Source: Streptomyces cavernae
Lineage (GTDB): Bacteria; Actinomycetota; Actinomycetes; Streptomycetales; Streptomycetaceae
Reading direction: 5' to 3'
NCBI RefSeq assembly: GCF_004023625.1
Contig: NZ_RPDJ01000056.1
Location: forward strand, 1 to 46,101
Length of the DNA stretch: 46,101 bases
Numbering within the stretch: position 1 is the stretch's first letter; each line of letters begins with the position of its first letter. The notes beneath the pieces were generated by a model. That model had not been told where the DNA came from. It did no database searches and saw only the letters and a program-made list of their open reading frames with translations. Positions 1 to 12,600 of the stretch are shown in pieces. The position numbers were made by a program, and so were the translations under genes.

Positions 1-660
1 GGCAGCGGGGGCCAGTCGGCCTATGCCGCGGCCAACGCCCACCTCGACGCCCTCGTCGAGCGCCGCCGGGCACGTGGCCTGGCCGGAACCGCCGTCGCCT
101 GGGGCCCCTGGGACGGCGGAGGCATGGCCGCCGACGCCGCGACGCAGGACGTGCTGCGCCGCCGTGGGCTGCGCCCGCTCGAACCCGGAGCCGCGCTGCG
201 CGCGCTGTCCCGCGCCCTCGAACTCGGCGACAGCACGGTGGTCGTGGCCGACGTGGACTGGGACCGCTTCGCACCCGCGTTCACGACCGGCCGCCCCAGC
301 CCGCTGCTGTCGGGTCTGCCGGAGGCCGCCGACGCGCTGGGCGGCTCCGGCTCGGCCGCGGCAGCAGCCACGAGCGTGCGCGCCGCCCTGCGTGAACGGC
401 TCGCCGGGCTGCCGGCCGAGGACCGCGACGCGGAACTCCTCCACCTGGTCCGCCGACACGCTGCGGCCGTGCTCGCGCACACCGAAACCACCGCCGTCGC
501 CCCCGAGTGGACCTTCCGCAAACTGGGCTTCGACTCCCTGACCGCCGTCGAACTGCGCGACGAACTCACCGGCGCCACCGGAGTGCCGCTGCCGTCCACG
601 CTCGTCTTCGACCATCCGACCCCGCTGGCCGTCGCGGCCCGGCTACGCGACGAACTATTC
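1..660 (+). other. PKS module M0, 3' remnant: KR C-terminus and ACP
   Basis: The window opens inside a ketoreductase active-site segment; its catalytic-type Tyr and Asn are in AYAAAN within the first 12 residues. The ACP follows, with LGFDSL and the phosphopantetheine Ser codon at 535-537. The KS, AT and NADPH-binding half lie outside the window, so extender choice and full reductive set are unknown. At minimum a beta-hydroxyl is expected at this step. Confidence 0.93.
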
Positions 661-3600
661 GGCGCGGACACCGACACGGACAGCACCGGCACCGCACAGC
701 CCACGGCGGACGCGGCCTCCGACACCGATCCGGTCGTCATCGTGGGCATGGGCTGCCGACTGCCGGGCGGCGTCGGCGGCCCCGAGGATCTGTGGCGGAT
801 CGTCTCCGAAGGCCTCGACACCGTCTCCGGGTTCCCCGAGGACCGCGGCTGGGACCTCGAGACCCTGCTCGCGGCCAGCGACACCCGCTCGGGCGGCTTC
901 CTGCACGAGGCATCCGGCTTCGACGCGCCGTTCTTCGGCATCAGCCCCCGCGAGGCCCTCGCCATCGACCCGCAGCAGCGCCTGATCCTGGAATCGTCCT
1001 GGGAGGCGCTGGAGCGCGGCGGCATCGACCCGACCAGCCTCAAGGGCAGCCGCACCGGCGTCTTCGTCGGCGCCGGAAGCTCCGGCTACGGCTCGGGGCT
1101 GACGGAGGTCCCCGAAGGGCTCGGCGGACACCTGCTGACCGGTGGCGCGGGAAGCGTCGTCTCCGGTCGCGTCGCGTACACGCTCGGTCTCGAAGGCCCC
1201 GCCGTCACCGTCGACACCGCCTGCTCCTCCTCGCTCGTGGCCCTGCACCTCGCCGTGCAGTCCCTGCGGTCCGGTGAGTGCGATCTGGCGCTGGCGGGCG
1301 GCGTCACCGTCATGGCGAACCCCGGCGCGTTCGTCGAGTTCAGCCTCCAAGGGGGCCTCGCCCCCGACGGCCGCTGCAAGGCGTTCGCCGACGGCGCCGA
1401 CGGAACGGGCTGGTCGGAAGGTGTCGGCGTACTCGTCGTCGAGCGGCTGTCCGACGCCCACCGCAACGGCCACCCGGTCCTCGCCGTCGTCCGCGGCACC
1501 GCCGTCAACCAGGACGGTGCCTCCAACGGACTGACCGCGCCGAACGGTCCGGCGCAGCAGCGTGTCATCCGCGCCGCCCTCGCCTCCGGCGGGCTCACCC
1601 CGGCCGACGTGGACGCCGTCGAGGCGCACGGCACCGGCACCGTCCTCGGCGACCCCATCGAGGCGCAGGCGCTGCTGGCCGCCTACGGGCAGGACCGGCC
1701 CGGGGACCGGCCGCTGTGGCTGGGCTCCGTCAAGTCGAACATCGGCCACACGCAGGCCGCCGCCGGTGCCGCCGGAATCATCAAGATGGTCCTCGCCCTC
1801 GACAAGGGCGTACTCCCGCGGACCCTGCACGCCGACGCGCCCTCGTCGCGCGTCGACTGGACCGCCGGCGGCGTCCGCCTGCTGACCGAGCAACGGGACT
1901 GGCCCGAGACCGGCCGCCCGCGCCGCGCCGGCATCTCCGCCTTCGGCGTGTCCGGCACCAACGCCCATGTGGTGATCGAGCAGGCCCCGCCGGCGCCGGC
2001 CGCCCCAGCGGCTCCCGTCCGCCGGTCCGCCGCCGAAGCGGCGACGCCGTGGATCCTGTCGGCCCGCAGCGCCACCGCCCTGCGCGGCCAGGCCGCACGA
2101 CTCCTCACCCACATCGAGGAACACCCCGCACTCGACACCGCCGACGTGGCCCGCGCACTGGTGACGACCCGGCCGAGCTTCGAACACCGGGCCGTGGTCC
2201 ACGGCACCGGGCGGGCGCAGCTCCTGGGCGGTCTCGCGGCCGTCGCCGCGGGCGAGCCGTCCCCGGACGCCGTGACCGGCGACATCCTGACCGAGGGCAC
2301 CACCGCCTTCCTGTTCGCCGGACAGGGCACCCAGCGGCTCGGCATGGGCCGCGGCCTCCACGACGCCTTCCCCGTCTACGCGGACGCCTTCGACGCCGTC
2401 TGCGCCCATTTCGACGGCCAGTTGGACCTGCCGCTGCGCGAGGTCGTCTTCGGTTCCGACGCCGCCCTCCTCGACCGCACCGAGTACGCGCAGCCCGCAC
2501 TGTTCGCCGTCGAGGTCGCGCTCTACCGCCTCGTCGAGTCCTGGGGCGTACGACCCCACCACCTCCTCGGCCACTCCGTCGGCGAACTGGCCGCCGCGCA
2601 CGTCGCGGGCGTCCTCTCCCTGCCCGACGCGTGCCGGCTGGTCGCCGCCCGGGGCCGGCTCATGCAGGCCCTCCCCGAGGGCGGCGCCATGGTCGCGCTC
2701 CAGGCCGCCGAGGAGGAGGTGCTGCCCCTGCTGGCGGGCCGGGAGGACGAGGTCGGCCTCGCCGCCGTCAACGGCCCCCGCTCCGTGGTGATCGCGGGCG
2801 ACGAGGACGCCGTGCTCGCCGTGGCCGCGCACTTCGCGGGCGAGGGACGCAAGACCACCCGGCTGCGCGTCAGCCACGCCTTCCACTCGCCCCGCATGGA
2901 ACCGATGCTGGCCGACTTCCGGGCCGTCGCCGAAAGCGTCCGCTACGGCGAGCCGCGCATCCCGGTCGTCTCCGACCTCACCGGCAGGCCGGCCTACGCA
3001 GGCGAACTCGCCTCCCCCGAGTACTGGGTGCGTCACGTCCGCGAGACCGTCCGCTTCGCCGACGGGATCGGCCGGCTCGAGCGAAACGGCGTGGAGCACT
3101 ACCTCGAGCTCGGTCCCGATGCCACCCTGACCGTCCTCGCCCAGGGCTCCTGGGAGTCGTACGGCCACCTCGCCGTCCCCGCGCTGCGCCCGGACCGCCC
3201 CGAACCCGCCGCCCTCATCGCCGCCGTGGGCGCCCTGTTCACCCGCGGCGTCCCCGTCGACTGGCAACGCTGCCTGGACGCGGTCGCCCCCGGCGGCCGG
3301 CCCGTGCCCCTGCCCACCTACGCCTTCCAGCACCGCACGTTCTGGCTCGACGCACCCTCGAAGACCGGTGACCCCTCGGCGGCGGGACTCCTCGACGCCG
3401 ACCACCCGCTCCTCGCGGCTGTCGTCCCGCCCGCCGCGGGCGGCCCCGTCGTCCTCACCGGACGCCTGTCGGCGCAGGCCCAGCCCTGGCTCGCCGCCCA
3501 CCGCGTCAGCGGCTCCCTCGTGCTGCCGAGCACCGCCTTCCTCGAACTCGCCCTGCGCGCCGGTGCCCACACCGGCTGCGGGCACGTCCGCGAAGTCGTC

Positions 3601-6600
3601 CTGGCCACCCCGCTCACCCTGCCCGAGCAGGGCCACGTCCACATCCAGGTCCACGTGGCGGAGCCCGACGCGCACGGTTCCCGTGCCTTCACCGTGTACG
3701 GCCGGCCCGAGGAGACGGACCCCGCCGGTCCCTGGACCCGGCACGCGGTGGGCGTACTGAGCGCGCCGGCACCGGAACCGGCCGACGCGGCACCGGTGTT
3801 CGACTTCGCCGTCTGGCCGCCCGAAGGCGCCGAAGCCCTCGACGTCGACGGCGTCTACGACCGGCTCGCCGAGGCCGGACTCGACTACGGGCCCGTCTTC
3901 CGGGGCCTGCGGGCCGCCTGGCGCCACGAGGACGACGTGTACGCCGAAGTCGCCCTCCCCGAAAGCACCGACAACGAGGCCGGGCGCTTCGACCTGCACC
4001 CGGCGCTGCTGGACGCGGCCCTGCACCCGCTCGGCCTCGGCACCTTCGACGGCTTCGGCGACGGCCGCGTTCTGTTCTCCCTCGGTGACGCCTCGCTCCG
4101 GGCCACCGGCGCCACCACCCTGCGCGTCCGTCTCTCCCGCCGCGGTCCCGACACCCTCTCCCTGCAGGCCGCAGACGCGATCGGCGAGCCCGTCCTCAGC
4201 GTCGACTCCCTGGTGATGCGCAACGTCGACCCGCACAGCACGACGGCCCCGGCCGCCACCGCACAGCGGCCGGCCGCGACGCCCACCCGGGTGCCCGCCC
4301 GCCGCGCCGCGGCACGCGCCCAGCAACCCGGGAGCCTGCTGGAGCGGCTGTCGGGCCGGTCCGAGGCGGAGCGCGCCCGCACCCTGCTCGCCACCGTACG
4401 CGGCCAGGTCGCCGACATCCTCGGCTACGACGGCCCCGCCGACGTCGAGGCGGCCCTCTCCTTCTCCGACCTCGGTTTCACCTCGCTCACCTCCGTCGAA
4501 CTGCGGGACCGGCTCAGCACCGCGCTCGGCGTGGCCCTCCCGGCCACCCTGGTCTTCGACCACCCGACCCCGAACGCGCTCGCCCGGCACCTGTGCGCCG
4601 ACCTGTTCGGATCCGCCGAGACCGCCGAGGGCGGCGCCACCCCCGGCGCCCCGGTGCTCCTCGACGACGATCCGATCGCCGTCGTCGGTATGGCCTGCCG
4701 CTACCCCGGCGGCGTCCGCAGCCCCGAGGACCTGTGGGACCTCGTCGTGGCCGGCGCGGACGGCATCTCGCCGCTGCCCACCGACCGCGACTGGAACCCG
4801 GAGACCCTGTACCACCCGGACCCCGACCACGCGGGCACCGTCTACACCCGCGAGGGCGGATTCCTCCACGACGCAAGCCGGTTCGACCCGTCGTTCTTCG
4901 GCATCAGCCCTCGCGAGGCACTCGCCATGGACCCGCAGCAGCGCCTGCTGCTGGAGACGTCCTGGGAGGCGCTGGAACGCGCCGGCATCGACCCGACCAC
5001 CGCGCGCGGCAGCCGCACCGGCGTCTTCGCGGGCGTCACCTACCAGGACTACGTCACGATCCTGGCCGCCGCCGAGGACAACGTGGAGGGCTATGTCGGC
5101 ACCGGCAACTCGCCCAGCGTGCTGTCCGGCCGCATCGCCTACACCCTCGGCCTGGAAGGCCCGGCGGTGTCCGTCGACACCGCGTGCTCCTCCAGCCTCG
5201 TCGCCCTCCACCTCGCCGCCCAGTCGCTGCGCCAGGGCGAGTGCTCTCTCGCGCTCGCCGGCGGTGTCACCGTGATGTCCACGCCCGGCTCCCTCATCGA
5301 GTTCAGCCGCCAGCGCGCGCTCGCCCCGGACGGCCGCTGCAAGCCGTTCTCCGCGGACGCCGACGGCGCGAGCTGGGCCGAGGGCGCCGGCATGATCGTC
5401 CTCGAACGGCTCTCCGACGCGCGCCGCGGCGGCCACCCGGTGCTGGCCGTGCTCCGCGGCAGCGCCCTCAACCAGGACGGCGCCTCCAACGGCCTGACCG
5501 CGCCCAGCGGACCCGCGCAGCAACGGGTGATCCGCCAGGCGCTCGCCACCGCCGGCCTCGCTCCGCAGGAGGTCGACGCGGTCGAGGCGCACGGCACCGG
5601 CACCACCCTCGGCGACCCGATCGAGGCCCAGGCCCTCATCGCGGTCTACGGCCAGGACCGGCCCGAGGACCGGCCGCTGTGGCTGGGTTCGCTGAAGTCG
5701 AACATCGGCCACAGCCAGGCCGCCGCGGGCGTCGGCGGTGTCATCAAGATGGTCATGGCGATCCGCGAGGGCGTCCTCCCGCGCACCCTGTACGCCGACA
5801 CGCCCACACCGCACGTCGACTGGACCGCGGGCGACGTACGGCTGCTGACCGACCAGCGGGACTGGCCCGACACCGGACATCCGCGCCGCGCCGGCGTCTC
5901 CTCCTTCGGCATGAGCGGCACCAACGCCCACGTCATCGTCGAACAGGCCCCCGACGCCGAAACGGTCACCACCCCGCCCGCCCCCGCGACACCGGACCCC
6001 GGCGTCCTCGCCTCCGCCCTGCCCGTCGTACCGACCCTGCTGAGCGGCCGCACCGAGGCCGCACTGCGCGACCAGGCCGCGCGGCTGCGCACCCACCTGC
6101 TCGCCCACCCCGGCACCGGCCTCGCCGACGTCGCCCGCTCACAGGCCGAGACCCGCCCGGCCTTCGAACACCGGGCGGTCGTCCTCGCCACCGACCGCGA
6201 CCGACTCGACGACGCACTCGACACCCTCGCCGCGGGCGGACCCGTCACCGGGCCCGGCGTCGTCTCCGGCACCGCCCCCAGCGGCGCCGATCCCGTCCTG
6301 GTGTTCCCGGGTCAGGGCGCTCAGTGGACCGGCATGGCACGCGAACTCCTCGCCGACTCGCCCGTGTTCGCCGCGCTCGTCGCCGACTGCGAACGCGCCC
6401 TCGCCCCCTATGTCGACTGGTCCCTGACCGCGGTCCTGCGCGGCGAGAAGGACGCGGCCGACCTCGGCCGGGTCGACGTCGTACAGCCCGCCCTGTGGGC
6501 CGTCATGGTCTGCCTCGCCGGGTTGTGGCGCTCCCTCGGAGTCACCCCCGCCGCCGTAGTCGGCCACTCGCAGGGCGAGATCGCCGCCGCCTGCGTCGCA

Positions 6601-9600
6601 GGGGCCCTGTCTCTCGACGACGGCGCCCGCATCGTCGCCCTGCGCAGCCGCGCCATCGCCGACATCGCCGGCACCGGCGGCATGATGTCCGTACCGCTGA
6701 CCGCCGACGAAACCCGCGCACGCATGAGCCCGTGGGCCGACCGTCTCGCCGTCGCCGCCGTCAACGGACCGGCCTCCGTCGTGGTGTCCGGCGAAGCCAC
6801 CGCGCTCGACGAACTGTTGACGGCCCTCACCGAGGACGGTGTCCGCGCCCGCAGGATCGCCGTCGACTACGGCTCCCACTCTCCGCAGGTCGAACCCATC
6901 CGCCAGGCGGTGCTCGACGCCCTCGCGGGCATCGAGCCGGGGGAGGCGGAGATCCTGTTCCGCTCGTCCCTGACCGGCCGGTGGCACGACACCACCACCC
7001 TCGACCCCGAGTACTGGTACACCAACCTCCGCGAGACCGTCCGGTTCGAGGAGGCCGTGCGCGGCCTGATCGCCGAAGGCCACCGCACCTTCCTGGAGGT
7101 CGGCCCGCACCCCGTGCTCGCCGTCGGCCTGCGCGAGACCCTGGAGGACGCCGGCGTCGAAGGCGCGGTGCTCGGCTCCCTGCGCCGCGACAAGGGCGGA
7201 CTCCAGCAGTTCCTCACCTCGGTCGCCGAGGCCCACGTCCACGGCGTCACCGTCGACTGGGCAGCCGTCTTCGCCGGCACCGGCGCACACCGCGTGGACG
7301 TGCCGACCTACCCCTTCCAGCAGCAGCGGTACTGGCCCAACGTGCGCGACACCGCCACCCCCGACCCGTCCGGCTCCCACACCGCGGACCCGGTCGAGGC
7401 CCGCTTCTGGGAGACCGTCGAACAGGGCAATCCACAAGCACTCGCCGACGTCCTCGGCCTCCCCGGTGTTCCCGCCGACGCGCCGCTGAGCACCTTCCTG
7501 CCCGCGCTGTCCGACTGGCGCCGCACCAGCCGCGAACGCTCCACCACCGAATCCTGGCGCTACGGCGTCCGTTGGTCCCCCCTGACCGAGAACGCCGCGG
7601 GCACCCTGTCCGGCACCTGGCTCGTCGTCGCCCCCGCCCACACGGGCGGCCACGACGAACTCGTCGACGCCGCCCGCCGCGCCCTGACCGACGGCGGCGC
7701 CCACGAAACCCGCGTCGTCACCGTCCCCGACGGCGGCACCGACCGCGCCGGACTCGCCGCGCTCCTCACGGCCGCCCTCGGCACCGACCGTCCCGACGAC
7801 GAGACGCCCGCCACTCCTGCTCCCGCGGGCGTACTGTCCCTCCTCGCCCTCGACGAACGCCCGCACCCCGACCACCCGGCGGTCCCACAGGGTCTCGCCG
7901 GCACCCTCGCGATCATCCAGGCCCTCGGCGACACCGACACCGGCGCCCCCCTGTGGTGCGCCACGCGCGGCGCCGTCGCCGCCGGCGCCTCCGAGACCGT
8001 CACCCGCCCCGCCCAGGCGCTCGTCTGGGGCCTCGGCAGGGTGGCCGCACTGGAACACTCCGAACGCTGGGGCGGCCTCGTCGACCTGCCCGCCGTACTC
8101 GACCACCGGGCCGGCAGCCGACTGTGCGCCGTCCTCGCCGCCCCCGACGACGAGGACCAGATCGCGATCCGGCCCTCCGGTGCCTACGCCCGCCGCCTCG
8201 TCCACGCCGCCGGCTCCCTCGACGACGGCGTCACCGGCACCTGGCGCCCGCGCGGCACCGTCCTCATCACCGGCGGCACCGGCGCCCTCGGCGGCCACAT
8301 CGCCCGCTGGCTGGTCGGACGCGGCGCACAGCACCTGGTCCTGGCCGGCCGCCGCGGCGCCGACGCGCCCGGCGCGGCCGAACTCCGCGACGAACTCACC
8401 GCGCTCGGCGCGCACGTAACCCTCGCCGCCTGCGACGCCGCCGACCGGGACGCCCTGGCGGCCCTCCTCGGCTCGATCCCCGCAGACCGCCCGCTGGACG
8501 CGGTGTTCCACGCCGCCGGCTCCCTCGACGACGGCGTCGTCGACTCCCTGACGCCCGACCGCATGGACCCCGTCCTGCGGGGCAAGGCCACCGCCGCGCT
8601 CAACCTCCACGAACTGACCCGCGAACTGGACCTGTCCGTGTTCGTCCTGTTCTCCTCCACGGCCGGAGTCCTGGGCGGCGCCGGCCTCGGCAACTACGCC
8701 CCCGGCAACGCCTTCCTCGACGCCCTCGCCGAGCACCGGCGCTCCCAGGGCCTGCCCGCCACCGCCGTCGCCTGGGGCCTGTGGGCCGACGGCGGCATGG
8801 TCGGCGACGCCGCGGGCGACCGTATGCGCCGCTACGGCGTCCACCCCATGGACACCGGGCCCGCCTGCGACGCGCTGGGCCGGGCCCTCGAAGCCGACGA
8901 CACCACGGTCGTCGTCACCGACCTGCGCTGGGACACCTACGCGCTCGCCTTCACCGGGCCCCGCCCGAGCCACCTCCTCGACGAACTGCCCGAGGCCCGA
9001 CGCGCCCTGAACGCGGCCCGTGCGCAGCAGCCGGACGCCCCGGCGGCCGACCCGTCCTCCCTGCGTGCCCGCCTGGCCGAACTGCCCGGCTACGAACGGG
9101 CCGACGCCGTCCTCGACGTCGTCCGCTCCCACGTCGCGGCCGTCCTCGGCCACCCGTCCGCCGACTCGGTCCAACCGGGCCGCCCCTTCACCGACCTCGG
9201 CATCGACTCCCTGAGCGCCGTCGAACTGCGCAACGCCATGAACCGCGTCAGCGGCCTGCGCCTGCCCGCCACCCTCGTCTTCGACCACCCCACCTGCGAC
9301 GCGCTCGCCGCCCACCTCCTCGCGGAACTCGCCGGACAGGAGCAGCCCGCCACCCCGACCGCCGAGCCCCCCGCAGCGCCGCGGGACGACGAACCGATCG
9401 CGATCGTCGCCATGGGCTGCCGCTTCCCTGGCGACGTGCACACGCCCGAACAGTTGTGGCGCATGCTGCTCGACGGCGGGGAAGGGCTCGTGCCGTTCCC
9501 CGAGGACCGGGGCTGGGACCTCGAGGCGCTGTACGACCCCGAGCCCGGAAAGCCCGGCAGCGTCTACACCCGCACCGGCGGATTCCTCACCGATGCCAGC

Positions 9601-12600
9601 GGCTTCGACCCCGCGTTCTTCAACATCTCGCCACGCGAAGCGGTCGCCATGGACCCGCAGCAGCGGCTGCTGCTGGAGATGTCGTGGGAGACGTTCGAAC
9701 GGGCCGGCATCGACCCCAGGACCCTGCGCGGCAGCCGCACCGGAGTCTTCGCGGGCACCAACGGCCAGGACTACACCGGCATGCTGGCCGCCTCCCGGGA
9801 GGACTTCGAGGGCTACATGCTGACGGGCAACGCCGCCAGCGTCGTCTCCGGCCGGCTCTCCTACACCTTCGGTCTGGAGGGACCGGCGGTCACCGTGGAC
9901 ACCGCCTGCTCGGCGTCCCTGGTGGCCCTGCACCTGGCCGTGCGGTCGCTGCGCTCCGGCGAGTGCGACCTCGCGCTGGCCGGCGGTGTCACCGTGATGG
10001 CCTCGCCCGGACTGTTCGTGGACTTCAGCCGGCAGCGCGGGCTGTCCGCGGACGGCCGGTGCAAGGCGTTCGCGGACGCGGCCGACGGCACCGGGTTCTC
10101 CGAGGGCGGCGGCATGCTCTTGGTGGAGCGGCTCTCCGACGCCCGCCGCAACGGCCACCCCGTCCTCGCGGTCGTCCGGGGTTCGGCGGTCAATCAGGAC
10201 GGTGCCTCCAACGGCCTGAGCGCTCCGAACGGTCCGGCGCAGCAGCGGGTGATCCGTGCGGCGCTGACCGACGCGGGCGTGGCGGCCACGGACGTCGACG
10301 TGGTCGAGGCGCACGGTACCGGGACCACGCTGGGCGACCCCATCGAGGCCCAGGCGGTGATCGCCACCTACGGCCAGGACCGGCCGGAGGACCGGCCGTT
10401 GTGGCTGGGATCGGTCAAGTCCAACATCGGTCACACACAGGCGGGCGCGGGTGTCGCGGGCGTCATCAAGATGGTGCTGGCCCTGCGAGGTGGTGTGCTG
10501 CCGGCCACGCTGCACGTCGACCGGCCCTCCACCCACGTCGACTGGGACGCGGGTGACGTCCGGCTGCTGACCGAGGCGGTCGACTGGCCTGAGAGGACGG
10601 GACGACCGCGGCGCGCCGGTGTGTCGTCCTTCGGCATCAGCGGCACCAACGCGCACGTGATCCTCGAGGCCGCCACCGAAGCCGCGACCGAGGCCGCCAC
10701 GGAGATGGAGCCCACCCCGGCTGACGCCGCCTCTGCCGATGCCGCACCGGCCGACACCAAGTCCGCCACCACCGAGTCGGCGCACACCGAGTCGGCGCAC
10801 ACCGAGTCGGCCCGTACCGAGTCGGCCGGCACTGAACCCGCCGTCGCGGACGGCGTCCTGCCGTGGGTGGTGACCGCACGCAGCCGCACCGCCCTGCGGG
10901 CACAGGCGGCCCGGCTCCTCACCCACCTCCAGCAGCGGCCGGAGCAGGACCTCGCCGACGTGGGCCGCACCCTCGCGGCGCACCGCTCGGTCTTCGAGCA
11001 CCGCGCGGTCGTCCTCGGCGAGGACCGCGACGCCCTCGTCCACGGCCTGCGATCACTGGCCGACGACGAGACGCATCCGCCTCTCACGGTGACGGGCTCC
11101 GCCCGCGGCGAGGGCAAGACCGCCTTCCTGTTCTCCGGCCAGGGCGCGCAGCGGCTGGGCATGGGGCGCGAACTCCACGACGCCTTCCCGGTGTTCGCGG
11201 ACGCCTTCGACGCGGTCTGCGCCCACCTGGACGACGAACTGCGGGAGGTGGTCTTCGGCACGGATCCCGAGCTGTTGAACCGGACCGCCTGGACACAGCC
11301 CGCCCTGTTCGCCGTCGAGGTGGCGCTGTTCCGGCTGGTCGAGTCGTGGGGTGTACGTCCAGACTTCCTGGTCGGCCACTCGGTCGGCGAGCTGGCCGCC
11401 GCGCATGTGGCCGGGGTGTTGTCCCTGGAGGACGCGTGCCGTCTGGTGTCGGCGCGGGGCCGGCTGATGCAGCAACTGCCGCCCGGTGGGGCGATGTTCG
11501 CGCTGGAGGCGGCCGAGGAGGAGATTGTCCCGCTGCTGGAGGGGCGGGAGTCGGAGGTGTCCGTCGCGGCGGTGAACGGACCGCGGTCGGTGGTGGTCTC
11601 GGGTACCGAGTCCGTGGTGTCCGCGGTCGCTGACGAAGTGTCGGCCCGGGGCCGCCGTACGTCCCGCCTGCGCGTCTCGCACGCCTTCCACTCGCCGTTG
11701 ATGGAGCCGATGCTCGACGACTTCCGTGCGGTCGCGCAGAGCGTGACCTACGCGCCGCCCCGGATGGCGGTCGTGTCGAACGTGACCGGCCAGGTCGCCG
11801 CGGCAGGGGAGTTGGAGTCGCCCGAGTACTGGGTGCGGCACGTCCGGGAAGCTGTGCGGTTCGCCGACGGGATACGCACGCTGGAAGAGCACGGGGTCCG
11901 CCGGTTCCTGGAGATCGGCCCGGACGGCACGCTCACCGCCCTTGCCCAGGCTTGCGTCCTCGGCGGCGACGAACTGGTCTTCGTCCCCGTCCTGCGCAAG
12001 GACCGCGCCGAGCACGAGGCACTGCTCTCCGGCCTGGCCCAGGTGTTCGTCAAGGGCGTCGAGGTCGCCTGGGCCCACGTCTTCGACGGCACCGGCGCAC
12101 GGGCGGTGGACCTGCCGACGTACGCCTTCCAGCGGCAGCGGTTCTGGCCCGGGCCGCCCGTCCTGCCGAGCGACGTCGGTTCGGCGGGGCTCGGCTCGGC
12201 GGCGCACCCGCTGCTCGGCGCGGCGGTCGAACTGGCCGGAGGCGACGCCCACCTGTTCACCGGGCGCCTGTCGCTGCGCAGCCACCCGTGGCTCGCCGAC
12301 CACGCACTCACCACCACGGCCCTGTTCCCGGCCACCGGCTTCCTCGACCTGGCGCTGCACGCCGCCGAACACGTCGGCTGCGACCGGGTGGAGGAGCTGA
12401 CGATCCTCACCCCGCTCGTCCTGCCCGAGAGCCGAGCCCTGCAAGTGCAACTGCGGGTGGAGGCGCCCGACGCGACCGGTGCGCGCGCCCTCACCGTGCA
12501 CTCCCGGGCGGAGGACGCGGGCCCCGAGCAGCCGTGGACGCAGCACGCCTCCGGTCTGCTCACGGCCGGCGGAGCGACCGTGCCGCAAGCGCCGTACGAC

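Noticed and set aside
124..126. ATG at 124 as the start of the first PKS gene
   Set aside because: The same frame is open to base 1 and encodes the KR active-site segment upstream, so the ATG is internal and the gene is truncated by the window.
655..6108. Very long minus-strand open frame opposite the first PKS gene (and similar ones near 6139-11043 and 31072-36339)
   Set aside because: These are shadows of codon bias in high-G+C PKS genes. Their translations are Gly/Val/Ala/Asp-rich without domain motifs, while the plus strand encodes full PKS domains.
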